Origin: an uncultured Eggerthellaceae bacterium
Lineage (GTDB): Bacteria; Actinomycetota; Coriobacteriia; Coriobacteriales; Eggerthellaceae
DNA length: 64,000 bases
Assembly: GCA_910588945.1 (NCBI GenBank)
Contig: CAJUSF010000013.1
Coordinates: 1-64,000, forward strand
Direction: 5' to 3'
Below the pieces are notes generated by a model. That model was given only the letters and a program-made list of their open reading frames with translations. It had not been told where the DNA came from and made no database searches. Made by a program: the position numbers and the translations under genes. Positions 26,171 to 35,562 of this stretch are shown piece by piece (position 1 is the stretch's first letter; each line of letters opens with the position of its first letter).

Positions 26171-27141
26171 AGGTCATCCTCCTCGTTTCGGGCTCCCTCT
26201 GGCGGGTTGTACTCACCCGAAGTCGCACTGTTGGCCTCGCCACTTTCATCTGAGTTGCCCGCAGAGCCCTGATTTGATTGCGGATTGGACGTGAACGACG
26301 TTGACTCAGACGCGCTGAACACAACGATCACCTCTTCAAGCACCGCCGCCTGCTCGTTGGGTGCCACGATAATAGTACGCGTGCCATCCTTGGCGTTACC
26401 TTCAACACGAACCACTGTTCCAATCAGAAGACCTTTGGTATAACTTCCGCCAAGACCGCTTGTAAGAACGACATCGCCTTGCTTAACTTCGATATCAGCA
26501 TCCACGTTTTCAAGATAGAGTGTTCCTGATAGTGATCCTCGAATAATGCCATCGGCCCGCGTTGACTGAATCATAGCCGCAGCGCCAGACTTTGGATCGG
26601 TCAAAAGACGCACATCGGAAGATCCCGGACTAACCGAGATCACCTGACCAATAACGCCGGAAGGACCCATAACGGTAAGCCCCATCTCAACGCCTTGGTC
26701 CGAACCTACATCGATGGTTATCGTCTGATTCCAAGAATCGGAGTTACGACCTATCACACGACCTGTAACGCCATCGATCTTGTACGTCTCCTTGAGATTC
26801 AAGAGACCCTGCAAACGCTCAGACTCAAGCCTGTATTCCTCACCTTGGGTAACCATCTCGGTAAGCTCGGCAACGCGCTGTCGAAGCGCCGAGAGTGTCT
26901 CTTCGTTTGCGGTGGCATCGCTGATAGCTGCGCCAGCATCGTCGATCGCGGCTCCCGCATTCGCACTTAAAAAACCTATTGGGGCGATCAGGGTATGAAC
27001 AGAGCTTTGAAGACGATGCAAGAAGCCATCATCGCCCTCACGCGTATAGAGCCCCATGGAGATGATAGAGGCGATAAGAGCCACGATGAGCACGATACGC
27101 CGAATATCGATGAAGCTCTTTTCGGAATTGTTAAGATCCAT
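26167..27141 (-). CDS. mreC: Rod shape-determining protein MreC
   Basis: 324 residues: a short cytosolic start, one membrane helix (VLIVALIASIISMGLYT), a coiled coil (residues ~75-115) and the beta-rich MreC core (DGVTGRVIGRNSDSWNQTITIDVGSDQGVEMGLTVMGPSGVIGQV). A ~60-residue disordered tail rich in Ser, Asn and Glu follows. Extracytoplasmic scaffold that activates PBP2. Its 3' end overlaps mreD. Confidence 0.96.
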   Translation of the reverse strand: MDLNNSEKSFIDIRRIVLIVALIASIISMGLYTREGDDGFLHRLQSSVHTLIAPIGFLSANAGAAIDDAGAAISDATANEETLSALRQRVAELTEMVTQGEEYRLESERLQGLLNLKETYKIDGVTGRVIGRNSDSWNQTITIDVGSDQGVEMGLTVMGPSGVIGQVISVSPGSSDVRLLTDPKSGAAAMIQSTRADGIIRGSLSGTLYLENVDADIEVKQGDVVLTSGLGGSYTKGLLIGTVVRVEGNAKDGTRTIIVAPNEQAAVLEEVIVVFSASESTSFTSNPQSNQGSAGNSDESGEANSATSGEYNPPEGARNEEDDL

Positions 27142-27175
27142 TTATGGATGTATCGCCTGCTCAGATAGCTGCGCG

Positions 27176-28231
27176 CTACTTGGAGCGCATCAGTGTCTGC
27201 CTGAGAGCGGTCGGGGTCTCGAGCACCTTCAGACAACCGGAGACAACATTGGTGAGAGCCGTTTCGCTGACCCAAACAGGAATCTCAAGCCTGTCGGTGA
27301 AATACCTATCCAGACCAGACAGAAGTCCGCCGCCGCCTGTGAGCAAAATGCCATTTTGGATGATATCTGACGCAAGATCAGGGTTGGTGGTCTTGAACGT
27401 CTCCTTGATGTGTTGGACCATCTCCTCGATAGGTTCGATAAGAGCGGCGCGTACATCTTCGGATTGAATGGTCACCTCTTTCGGCTGCTCAGTATAAACA
27501 TCTTGACCGGAAATGATCATGTCACGCTCGCGACCGTCTTCAAAAGGAAGGACCGAGCCGATCTTGATCTTGATGATCTCAGCAGTGCGCTCGCCGATCT
27601 TGATTCCCAAAAGATCGCGAAGGTGAACGGCGATAGCTTCATCGAGCCTATTGCCTGCAAGGCGCAAAGAAGATGAGGAGACAATACCGCCTAGCGATAT
27701 AACAGCGACCTCAGTAGTGCCGCCCCCGATATCAACGACCATAGAGCCTGTAGGTTCCGTAACAGGAAGATCGGCTCCCATAGCCGCCGCCATCGGCTCT
27801 TCGATCAGATAAGCCTGACGGGCACCAGCCTGAATGGCCGCCTCGAACACCGCACGCTTCTCGACCGAGGTAGCACCACACGGGATACAGATGACGATCC
27901 TCGGCTTTGCCTGCCACGGATATTTGCGTTCTGTGGCCTTGTTGATGAATGCCGACAGCATCGCTTCTGTTACATCGTAATCAGCGATAACGCCATCTTT
28001 CAATGGATGCTCTGCAGAGAACGCATCGGGTGTATGGTTGATCATGTTCTTCGCTTCATGACCGACAGCAAGCACCCGATGAGTGCTCTTCTCTATAGCC
28101 ACAACAGAAGGCTCGTTGATAACGATACCTTCACCGGTGATGGCCACCAAAGTATTAGCGGTTCCCAGATCGATAGCCATATCCATCGACATCTGACCGC
28201 CGAATCCGCTGAATCTATCTAAAAACGACAT
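27176..28231 (-). CDS. mreB: Actin-like rod shape protein MreB
   Basis: About 351 residues from ATG 28231 (MSFLDRFSGFGG; GAGAGG site 9-10 nt upstream). Actin fold with phosphate-1 MAIDLGTANTLVAI, phosphate-2 VVDIGGGTTEVAVISLGGIV and GILLTGGGGLLSGLD. It polymerises on the inner membrane to guide wall synthesis, so the cell is probably rod-shaped. First gene of mreB-mreC-mreD-mrdA-rodA; the open frame extends upstream to 28273 but without a better start. Confidence 0.96.
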   Translation of the reverse strand: MSFLDRFSGFGGQMSMDMAIDLGTANTLVAITGEGIVINEPSVVAIEKSTHRVLAVGHEAKNMINHTPDAFSAEHPLKDGVIADYDVTEAMLSAFINKATERKYPWQAKPRIVICIPCGATSVEKRAVFEAAIQAGARQAYLIEEPMAAAMGADLPVTEPTGSMVVDIGGGTTEVAVISLGGIVSSSSLRLAGNRLDEAIAVHLRDLLGIKIGERTAEIIKIKIGSVLPFEDGRERDMIISGQDVYTEQPKEVTIQSEDVRAALIEPIEEMVQHIKETFKTTNPDLASDIIQNGILLTGGGGLLSGLDRYFTDRLEIPVWVSETALTNVVSGCLKVLETPTALRQTLMRSK

Positions 28232-28384
28232 TGAGGGTCGCCTCTCGCCTCGCCTATCCGTTTCATCGCGCAAGTCTTACCAGCGCATAAGCCTAATAAT
28301 TCTAACACAGGATAGATTTTCGCACTTTTGCGAAGATTTTAAGGCGCGTCCATACAAACTACACGCTGTACATCGTTGAGCTCC

Positions 28385-28404
28385 GATCGCCTAGTAGGGC
28401 GATC
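28385..28404 (-). terminator. Possible hairpin terminator after dnaE
   Basis: 7 bp arms (28385-28391 and 28398-28404) with a 6 nt loop, 6 nt after the dnaE stop on the minus strand. No T-run, so weak evidence. Confidence 0.35.
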
Positions 28405-28410
28405 AGTTGC

Positions 28411-31400
28411 CTACACCGCCCTACCGAACAGCTCTCTTATCTCATCCCTTAACACAGGCGACGACGAATCAACCGTTATCGGAAGCTCGGCGCGGAACTT
28501 TCGCCCGTCGGATTGATTGATCAGCAAAACCACTCCATCACGACCGGGGAAAGACCTCAGTATCCTGTTCAGATGAAGCGAATTATTCTGATCGAATTCC
28601 GACGATCTCAGGTTCAGCTCAAGATGACGCGGCTTTCTGACCTGCGTGTCGCTTTGTTCAAGAACAAGCGGTGAGAGCTCGAAGGCCACGATCTGATTTC
28701 CCCTCTCGTTCGCCTCAAACTTGCCCTTCACCTTAACAATGGCATCCTCAACGATCACATCGGCAAACTTATCGTATTCAAATGTTATACACTCGACCAT
28801 ACCTGTCGTGTCTTCGAGCTGGAAAGTGGCCATGTTGGTGCCGCGCTTTGTTTGACGCTTAACAATTCCTGAAATCATGCCGACAAATGTCGCGGATTTG
28901 ATATTTTTTGTAAACTCGGAGAGATAACCCATCGTATATTTTGTCATACGCGATATCATCTCGGAGTACGGCTCCATGGGATGCTCGGACACATAGATAC
29001 CCAAGATCTCCTTCTCGTTGCGCAAAAGCTCGGATTTCTCCCATTCGATGCCGTCAGGATCGGGGATAACCTCTTCAAAACCAGAATCAGCCACATCGGC
29101 AAACATATCAAACATCGATACCTGACCGGAGTTGATGTCTTTTTGTCGCTTCGATACATCATCGAGAAGAGATGTCTCATCTACAAAATGCATCAATTGA
29201 CGACGGGTATATCCTGTCGAGTCGAAAGCCCCGCCTTTGATGAGCGCCTCGAGTGTCTTTCGATTCCAAATCGAGTAATCGACACGTTCAACGAAATCAT
29301 GCAGCGATTTATACGGGCCGTTCTTCTCTCGCTCTTTGATGATCTCATCGGCGACGTTGCGCCCGATCCCGCGCACGCCCATAAGACCGAACCTGATGCC
29401 ATTATCAACAGGCGTAAACTCAACGTTTGATGAATTGATATCAGGTGATAGCACTGGTGTGCCGTTGTGGTTACAGCTTGAAATATAGCGGATAAGGCGC
29501 TTGGTGTTGCCCATATAGCTGGACAGAACAGCCGCCATGTAATCATTGGGATAGACCGCCTTCAGATATGCGGTTCTCATAACGAGGATGGCGTATGCTG
29601 CCGAGTGCGATTTGTTGAATGCGTACTTCGCGAACTTCTCGGCATCAGCCCAGATCTGCTTTGCGATCTCGAGCGAAAAGCCGTTGTCCACAGCGCCGTC
29701 GTTCCAATCCTGCTGAAGCTCCTTCATGACATCAAGCTTCTTCTTACCCATGGCCTTACGGAGCTTGTCCGCCTTGCCAGCCGAAAAGCCGCTCATCGCC
29801 ATAGATATCTGCATAATCTGCTCTTGGTAGACCATCGTGCCGTATGTCTCTTCAAGAATCGGACGCAGGCGGTCATCATAATAGTGAATCTGCGATTTGC
29901 CGCTTGCAACCTTCACATAGTCATCAACCATGCCCGACTCAAGAGGGCCCGGGCGGTTAAGCGCGATCGACGCGACGATATCCGAGAAGCGCTTTGGTGG
30001 AAGGCGCTTGAAAAGGCTGACGTAAAGATCACTTTCAACCTGAAAGATTCCGTCCATGTTTCCGCTTCGCATGAGCTTAAAGGCAGCCTCATCGTTGGTG
30101 GGAATATCCTCAGGAGTCAACTTGATGCCGCATCTCGCTTCGATGTTGCGACATGCGCGCGATAGAACGCCGAGCGTTCGAAGCCCAAGGAAGTCCATCT
30201 TCAAAAGGCCGAGCTCAGGAGTGTAGTGACCGTCATACTGCGTGATGATGCCGCCACCTTTGGTGTCGCGCTTCATCGGAACATGATCCGACATCGGGTC
30301 GCGGCAAATGATGGTGGCGCATGCGTGCACACCTTCGCCGCGCACATGACCTTCGATGGCGCGTGCCGCATCGATGACTGCTTTCACGTCTTCTTCGTTC
30401 TCATAAGCATCGCGAAGCTCGGGATTTTTCTCCATCGCACCATCAATGGTTATACCGAGCTCATCGCCGATCATCTTGCAAATACGATCGCCCACATTAT
30501 ATGGATAATCCAAAACGCGCGCCGCATCGCGAACGGCGTTTTTCGCCTGTAGCTTGCCAAAGGTGATCACGCCGGCGACATGGTCCTCGCCATAGACCTC
30601 CTTGATGTGCTCGATCACTTCACCGCGACGCTCGTCCTCGAAATCAACGTCGATATCAGGCATCTCCACACGCTCAGGCGACAAAAAGCGCTCGAAGAGA
30701 AGTCCGTTCGAAAGAGGATCGAGGTCCGTGATCCCCATAGCATACGCAACGATCGCACCTGCCGCCGAACCACGTCCGGGGCCTACGCCGATACCTTGGC
30801 TTCGTGCCCACTCGATATATTCCTGAACGATGAGGAAGTATGCCGGGAATCCCTGACCAATAATGATTCCCATCTCATATTCAGCGCGCTCTAGCGCCTC
30901 CTGCGGAACCGGTGTGCCATAGCGCTTCTCTAGACCCTCATACACGCGCTTTTTGAACCAGCTCTCTTCAGTCTCTCCCTCCGGAAGAGGAAATGTCGGC
31001 AAGATGATCTCCCGCTCAAGCTCCACATGGCATTTCTCGGCGAGTTCAACCGTGTTATCGCACGCCTCGGGAAACTCCGGAAATGCCTCGCGCATCTCCT
31101 GTTCCGTCTTCATATAGAACTGATCGTTCTCGAATTTGAGGCGGTTTTCCTCATTGATAAGAGAACGCGTGCCGACGCAAAGCATGATGTCCTGCGCGCG
31201 GGCATCCTCTTGAAGCAGGTAGTGGAAATCGTTCGTGGCGATGGTCTTGAATCCGCATTCGTCGGCCACCTTTTTGAGTTCCCGGTTGAGCTCTGTCTGC
31301 GTCATACCACCATCGGTGGTAAGCCCTTGGTTTTGAAGCTCGATGTAGAAATCGCCTTCATCAAAGCATTCCGCGAATCTCTTCGCCCAGATAACGGCAT

Positions 31401-31869
31401 CCTCATATTGGCGATTGTCAAGCAATCGCGGGATAATGCCAGCAAGACAAGCCGATGCGCAGATGATGCCATGACCGTATTTCTTCAACTGAGCAAGCGT
31501 GGTGCGCGGCTTGTAATGAAAATTGTCGACATGGCTTTCAGAGACAAGCTTCAAAAGATTGTGATAGCCCTCTGTCGTCTTTGCGAGCAACAAAAGATGG
31601 TGAAGGCGCGGGCGCATGTCCGTGCGAAGATCATCATCTGTAGTGAAATAAATCTCACAACCAAAGATCGGCTTTACCTTCTTGCCCGTCTCCTTCTCAA
31701 CAGCATCACAAGCCTCTTGGAGCTCGACCATACCGCTCATAACCCCATGGTCGGTAACAGCCACAGCTGGCATTCCAAGATCGGCCGCACGACGCACCAT
31801 ATCCTTGATGTGCGTGATGCCGTCAAGCAGCGAATACTCTGTATGATTATGCAAGTGTACGAAAGCCAT
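28411..31869 (-). CDS. dnaE: DNA polymerase III alpha subunit
   Basis: 1152 residues, normal for DnaE. The N-terminal PHP domain starts FVHLHNHTEYSLLDG; the polymerase palm holds GVGPGRGSAAGAIVAYAMGITDLDP and the catalytic aspartates in PDIDVDFEDERRGEVIEH. Helix-hairpin-helix and OB-fold regions follow (TFVGMISGIVKRQTKRGTNMATFQLEDTTG). It is the replicative DNA synthesis subunit. Transcribed alone, divergent from nth with 131 bp between. Confidence 0.97.
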   Translation of the reverse strand: MAFVHLHNHTEYSLLDGITHIKDMVRRAADLGMPAVAVTDHGVMSGMVELQEACDAVEKETGKKVKPIFGCEIYFTTDDDLRTDMRPRLHHLLLLAKTTEGYHNLLKLVSESHVDNFHYKPRTTLAQLKKYGHGIICASACLAGIIPRLLDNRQYEDAVIWAKRFAECFDEGDFYIELQNQGLTTDGGMTQTELNRELKKVADECGFKTIATNDFHYLLQEDARAQDIMLCVGTRSLINEENRLKFENDQFYMKTEQEMREAFPEFPEACDNTVELAEKCHVELEREIILPTFPLPEGETEESWFKKRVYEGLEKRYGTPVPQEALERAEYEMGIIIGQGFPAYFLIVQEYIEWARSQGIGVGPGRGSAAGAIVAYAMGITDLDPLSNGLLFERFLSPERVEMPDIDVDFEDERRGEVIEHIKEVYGEDHVAGVITFGKLQAKNAVRDAARVLDYPYNVGDRICKMIGDELGITIDGAMEKNPELRDAYENEEDVKAVIDAARAIEGHVRGEGVHACATIICRDPMSDHVPMKRDTKGGGIITQYDGHYTPELGLLKMDFLGLRTLGVLSRACRNIEARCGIKLTPEDIPTNDEAAFKLMRSGNMDGIFQVESDLYVSLFKRLPPKRFSDIVASIALNRPGPLESGMVDDYVKVASGKSQIHYYDDRLRPILEETYGTMVYQEQIMQISMAMSGFSAGKADKLRKAMGKKKLDVMKELQQDWNDGAVDNGFSLEIAKQIWADAEKFAKYAFNKSHSAAYAILVMRTAYLKAVYPNDYMAAVLSSYMGNTKRLIRYISSCNHNGTPVLSPDINSSNVEFTPVDNGIRFGLMGVRGIGRNVADEIIKEREKNGPYKSLHDFVERVDYSIWNRKTLEALIKGGAFDSTGYTRRQLMHFVDETSLLDDVSKRQKDINSGQVSMFDMFADVADSGFEEVIPDPDGIEWEKSELLRNEKEILGIYVSEHPMEPYSEMISRMTKYTMGYLSEFTKNIKSATFVGMISGIVKRQTKRGTNMATFQLEDTTGMVECITFEYDKFADVIVEDAIVKVKGKFEANERGNQIVAFELSPLVLEQSDTQVRKPRHLELNLRSSEFDQNNSLHLNRILRSFPGRDGVVLLINQSDGRKFRAELPITVDSSSPVLRDEIRELFGRAV

Positions 31870-32000
31870 CGATACCTCTTAGATATGAGAAAACCGTCAA
31901 TATTGATCTTATGGCTATCATACCAACATCGAGTGCTATTATCATCCGAACAGATTGTGGATTTTTTCTATACGGATACAAAATCTAGGGGTGAGACGCT

Positions 32001-32657
32001 ATGCCGCGAGAGAAGATGGCCGATAAACGACAGCGCGCCATAGTCATTGAGAACCGAATGAGTGAGCACTATCCGGATCCCGAATGCGCGCTTGTTTATG
32101 GAGGCGATGTTTTCAGGCTGACCATAGCGGTCATGCTCTCCGCGCAGACCACCGATGTCGCAGTGAACAAAGTCACGCCGACGCTTTGGCAGCGATACCC
32201 CACCATTGCCGATCTGGCGCAGGCCGATCCGAATGATGTGGCCGACATCATCAGCTCAATCGGCTTTTATCGGAACAAATCGAAAAACGCCATCGGTATC
32301 GCACAGATGGTACTCGCAGATTTCGGCGGTGAGATCCCGCGTGACATCGACGAACTTCAAAAGTTGCCGGGCGTCGGTCGTAAGACCGCCAATGTCGTTT
32401 TGAACGAGGGATTCGGGATCGTTGAAGGAATAGCAGTGGACACCCACGTGAACAGAATTGCCCACAAGCTGAAGCTGGTTCCCAAAGACGATGATCCGAA
32501 AAAGACCGAGATTGCGCTTCTAAAGCTATACCCAAGACAGTATTGGCGACATATAAATCACCAATGGGTGCTCTTCGGACGTCAGATTTGCATAGCGCGC
32601 CGTCCAAAATGCGCCGAGTGCTTTCTGGCCGATCTATGCCCATCGTGCGAGCGCTAA
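32001..32657 (+). CDS. nth: Endonuclease III
   Basis: 218 residues. Base-excision repair glycosylase/AP lyase for oxidised pyrimidines. Visible: the helix-hairpin-helix LPGVGRKTANVV with the catalytic Lys, the catalytic Asp in GIAVDTHVNR, and the C-terminal 4Fe-4S cluster C-x6-C-x2-C-x5-C (CIARRPKCAECFLADLC). GGGGTGAG lies 7 nt before the ATG. The downstream intergenic region holds a large imperfect palindrome. Confidence 0.96.
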   Translation: MPREKMADKRQRAIVIENRMSEHYPDPECALVYGGDVFRLTIAVMLSAQTTDVAVNKVTPTLWQRYPTIADLAQADPNDVADIISSIGFYRNKSKNAIGIAQMVLADFGGEIPRDIDELQKLPGVGRKTANVVLNEGFGIVEGIAVDTHVNRIAHKLKLVPKDDDPKKTEIALLKLYPRQYWRHINHQWVLFGRQICIARRPKCAECFLADLCPSCER

Positions 32658-32719
32658 GGCTTTATCAGCAGACTGCTAGTTTTTTAGTCACAGCATTACC
32701 CTATCCCTTTGTTTCGTGA

Positions 32720-32908
32720 AAATGATTGACGAGGTGCTTACAAAGCGAGTCTTGTTTGTTGCATGCGATCTGCTTGCATCTACTCCGCTGATTCTGCAGC
32801 GCCAGAAACGCATGATAAGCTTATAGCATCATGCGTTTCGCCTGCGCGAAGCCAAAGCGGATAGGTGCAAGCAGATCGTAAAGCGACTAAGCGCCTCGGC
32901 GATCATTT
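32720..32908. repeat. ~190 bp imperfect palindrome between convergent genes
   Basis: The 293 bp gap between nth and the hydrogenase protease has no gene but three nested inverted-repeat segments sharing one centre: 32720-32740 with 32888-32908 (18 of 21 match), 32766-32789 with 32856-32878 (about 20 of 24), and 32805-32816 with 32828-32839 (12 of 12). The centre at 32815-32824 is itself palindromic. The left arm has about 14-18 extra nt relative to the right. It could be a folded RNA, a bidirectional terminator much larger than usual, or the remains of a small inverted-repeat element. Confidence 0.7.
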
Positions 32909-32950
32909 CACCCAAGCAAGAAAACGATCGCATCAAGATCGAGAGCAGGA

Positions 32951-33484
32951 CTACTCGCTCATCACGTGATGGTGTCCCGGGCAAACAGGCTTGCCTGTAG
33001 CCTTCACCACCACCTCGACCCCATTCGCAAAAAGATCCGCCAAAAACGCATCGATCAAGAGCGGAAGCGCCTCATAGACAGGCTGCGTAAGTCCGATCGT
33101 AACCATCTCAGGCGTCATGTTCTGTACCTGCATACCGAAGCACTTACCGTGCGCTTCATAACCCATCAAAAATGCTGCATCGAACAAGTCCGAAAGCTTC
33201 AGTTCATGCAGCGATGCCATCCCTCTATCACGCCTCGCCATGTCATCCGGAGAGAATTCAAATACCGTCCCGGGTGCCTCACCTGTACCATCTACAGCAT
33301 CTATCGTGATCAGATAGTCATAATCGTCAACGTATCCGATCATCTCAAGACCCATGCAGCCGACATCGAAAAGATCCACGTTATCTGGAAACTCATAGGA
33401 TGCAACAAGCTCATCATAGACAGCAGGGCCGATCCCTTCGTCTAAAAGAAGCTTATTGCCGACACAGAACACTGCTATCTTCAC
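32951..33484 (-). CDS. [NiFe]-hydrogenase maturation endopeptidase
   Basis: 177 residues from GTG 33484 (GGAAGAG 6 nt upstream). Member of the HycI/HybD/HyaD protease family that trims the C-terminus of the hydrogenase large subunit after nickel insertion. Metal-binding acidic residues are seen in GNKLLLDEGIGPAVYDEL (Glu/Asp) and DAVDGTGEAPG. The C-terminus ends CPGHHHVMSE, a possible extra metal site. It fits functionally with hypA/hypB at 8-9 kb although it is 23 kb away. Confidence 0.9.
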   Translation of the reverse strand: MKIAVFCVGNKLLLDEGIGPAVYDELVASYEFPDNVDLFDVGCMGLEMIGYVDDYDYLITIDAVDGTGEAPGTVFEFSPDDMARRDRGMASLHELKLSDLFDAAFLMGYEAHGKCFGMQVQNMTPEMVTIGLTQPVYEALPLLIDAFLADLFANGVEVVVKATGKPVCPGHHHVMSE

Positions 33485-33527
33485 TGATATCTCTTCCTTA
33501 GATAGCCTATATGGCGGTAAAGCAGTT

Positions 33528-33956
33528 CTACTGCCCCACCGTAGGCCTGATCACAAGATTGTAATAGGTCGCAAGCGAGAGCATAACAACAGCCCCAATT
33601 GCGCACCCTATCGCCCAATACCTTTGTCGCTTCAGGTAAGTCCGCCTAGATATACCTTTATCTTGCGCCCTATGTGCTGCGATCGGCTGACTGACTATAG
33701 CAAAGGCGATCGTAATTCCAAGCAGCGCAGCGAAAGCCAATATCGAAAGAATCACGCCCAAAGGCTGCGGGTCATTATAAGTAGCGAAAAAGAGATTATC
33801 TACGAACAACCAGATAGGATAATAGAGAATGGTCACCCAAAAACCGTGCGCTGGCCCCCATATTGGCGGCAACAGAAAAGCGGCAACGTTGAATCTGGGA
33901 AGCCCACGCATGAACTCCTCTTCAGCTTTTATCTGCTCATCTGTAAGCTCAGCCAT
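33528..33956 (-). CDS. Hypothetical membrane protein (DUF2628-like)
   Basis: 142 residues with a short acidic N-terminus, the motif RFNVAAFLLPPIWGPAHGFWV, and three or four hydrophobic helices. The FNxAAFLxPPxWG motif is typical of small DUF2628-type membrane proteins of unknown function. It lies 43 nt downstream of the hydrogenase protease start in the same direction (protease is downstream), so they may share a transcript. No weak point in the frame; function unknown. Confidence 0.7.
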   Translation of the reverse strand: MAELTDEQIKAEEEFMRGLPRFNVAAFLLPPIWGPAHGFWVTILYYPIWLFVDNLFFATYNDPQPLGVILSILAFAALLGITIAFAIVSQPIAAHRAQDKGISRRTYLKRQRYWAIGCAIGAVVMLSLATYYNLVIRPTVGQ

Positions 33957-34023
33957 CGTCTTAATCTCAAACCTTTCCGCTTCACCAAAACATCATGATA
34001 AAAAGCGTATCCAATAATAGCGC

Positions 34024-35385
34024 CTAGGATAGAATACGCGCTGCGACCTGCTTCTTTCTTGAAAGTATCCCCGGCATCCAAACTCCGCCCTGCTGATCGA
34101 CATCTATCCCAAAGGAGTTATTCACGATTTTAGGATTGCCCTCCAACAGAAACTGGCTGCCCTCTGAGAGGATATCTGTAACAAGCAGCAACACGAAATC
34201 GTATTTCTTGTCGTTAAGGAGTTTGCGCATATGGGCGCGAATCTCCTCTTCGCGAGACAGCGCAGCTTCAAGATCGACCGTCTCATGCTGAGCGATCAGC
34301 ACGACATTGTCGTTGGCGAGGAACTCCTTGGAGTCGGCTTCGACAAATTTCTCTACCGAGATCGATTCCTCGCCACCACGTGCACGGAACACCTGAAGAC
34401 CGAAATCACGTAGCTCAACACCGAGAAGATCGCACAAATACGAAGCGTTATCCTTATCGATCTCAGTCGTGGTCGGCGACTTCAAGATGACGGTATCTGT
34501 AAGGATAGCCGACAAGAGCACCTCTGCTATCCCCCGAGGGATGTCAAAGCCCTCCTTGCGAAGTTCGTATGTGACAATGGTCGCGGTAGAGCCCCACGGC
34601 AGATTCAAGAATCTGATCGGATTCGCAGTCGAGACATCCGCGATGCGATGATGGTCGATGATCTCGAGAACATCTGCACCCTCGATTCCCGGCGCCGCCT
34701 GTCTGCTCTCATTATGATCGACCAATATCACCTTGCGCTTCGGCGCGTTCGTCACATCAGAGCGAGTCACGATCCCGATCGCACGACCAGCACTATCAAG
34801 CACCACGCCCTCGCGCAGCTCACTTGCAATAAGGTCGGCGGCAGCATCTTTCACAAGGTCCTCGCCATCAAGGATCAGTACATTTGTGGCCATGAGCTCG
34901 CCAACCTTTTGAGTAAGCGACTCGATAAGCGATGTGGCCACCGCCATCGAAGAGGACTCCTCCCCTTCTTGGAGCATGTCGGTTGCAGAGATATAGCGCT
35001 CCGCTATCGCACGCGTAGAGATAAGTCCTAAGAATTTACCGTCCGAATCGCGCACGACAAGCGAGCGGACATTAAGCTTGCGAAGAAGCCTTCCGGCTTC
35101 AAGCATCGTTTCATCAGCTGTGACACTGACGGGATTTTCCGTCATGACATCTTTTACCCTCACATGCACATGGGGCACGAGCATCGGCTCGTCGATACCA
35201 TTTCGCTCCAACACCCACTTGCTCTCAGGGGGTAAAGGCCCAAGCCTTCCGGGCAGATAAACGAGTCCATCTGGATTGCCGTCGCGCTCGGCAAGCTTAG
35301 TTCGCAGATATGCATGCCCGATAGCTGCACTGATCGAATCGTTATCAGGATTGCGATGTCCAAGCACCAAAACGGTATTAGTCAT
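34024..35385 (-). CDS. ppaC: Manganese-dependent inorganic pyrophosphatase with CBS pair (family II)
   Basis: 453 residues from ATG 35385 (GGAG 9 nt upstream; an earlier in-frame TTG is unlikely). DHH-family enzyme hydrolysing pyrophosphate. Metal motifs: GHRNPDNDS at the start, LVDHNE, and IDHHRIADV. The C-terminal DHHA2 domain has the substrate-binding SRKKQ. Between the first and second motif lies an insert of ~150 residues with two CBS domains (RVKDVMTENPVSVTADETMLEAGRLL... and ...GIVTRSDV), which bind adenine nucleotides and adjust activity. A DRTGG domain, common in CBS-pyrophosphatases, is not seen. Transcribed from its own region upstream of pcrA's end. Confidence 0.93.
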   Translation of the reverse strand: MTNTVLVLGHRNPDNDSISAAIGHAYLRTKLAERDGNPDGLVYLPGRLGPLPPESKWVLERNGIDEPMLVPHVHVRVKDVMTENPVSVTADETMLEAGRLLRKLNVRSLVVRDSDGKFLGLISTRAIAERYISATDMLQEGEESSSMAVATSLIESLTQKVGELMATNVLILDGEDLVKDAAADLIASELREGVVLDSAGRAIGIVTRSDVTNAPKRKVILVDHNESRQAAPGIEGADVLEIIDHHRIADVSTANPIRFLNLPWGSTATIVTYELRKEGFDIPRGIAEVLLSAILTDTVILKSPTTTEIDKDNASYLCDLLGVELRDFGLQVFRARGGEESISVEKFVEADSKEFLANDNVVLIAQHETVDLEAALSREEEIRAHMRKLLNDKKYDFVLLLVTDILSEGSQFLLEGNPKIVNNSFGIDVDQQGGVWMPGILSRKKQVAARILS

Positions 35386-35503
35386 AACCAACTTCTCCAA
35401 AAATCTTGTCTTAGAAAACCTCGTTATATTAACTCACGAGAATACATGGATGCGTAGATCGCTGGCACCTACTCGGTCGTCGGTAGCGCAGCCATCACCG
35501 CAC

Positions 35504-35535
35504 GTGCACAAAGCGCGAGGTTGCGCCTTGTGCAC
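35504..35535 (-). terminator. Stem-loop after pcrA
   Basis: 13 bp arms with one mismatch (35504-35516 and 35523-35535) and a 6 nt loop in the 177 bp between the pcrA stop and the ppaC start. No T-run on the minus strand; it may help end the pcrA transcript. Confidence 0.45.
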
Positions 35536-35562
35536 AATAGCGCTTAGGTGCGCGAGAATCGC

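Noticed and set aside
31027..32043. 338-residue plus-strand frame opposite dnaE
   Set aside because: Shadow of dnaE codon structure, runs into the nth start, no family features.
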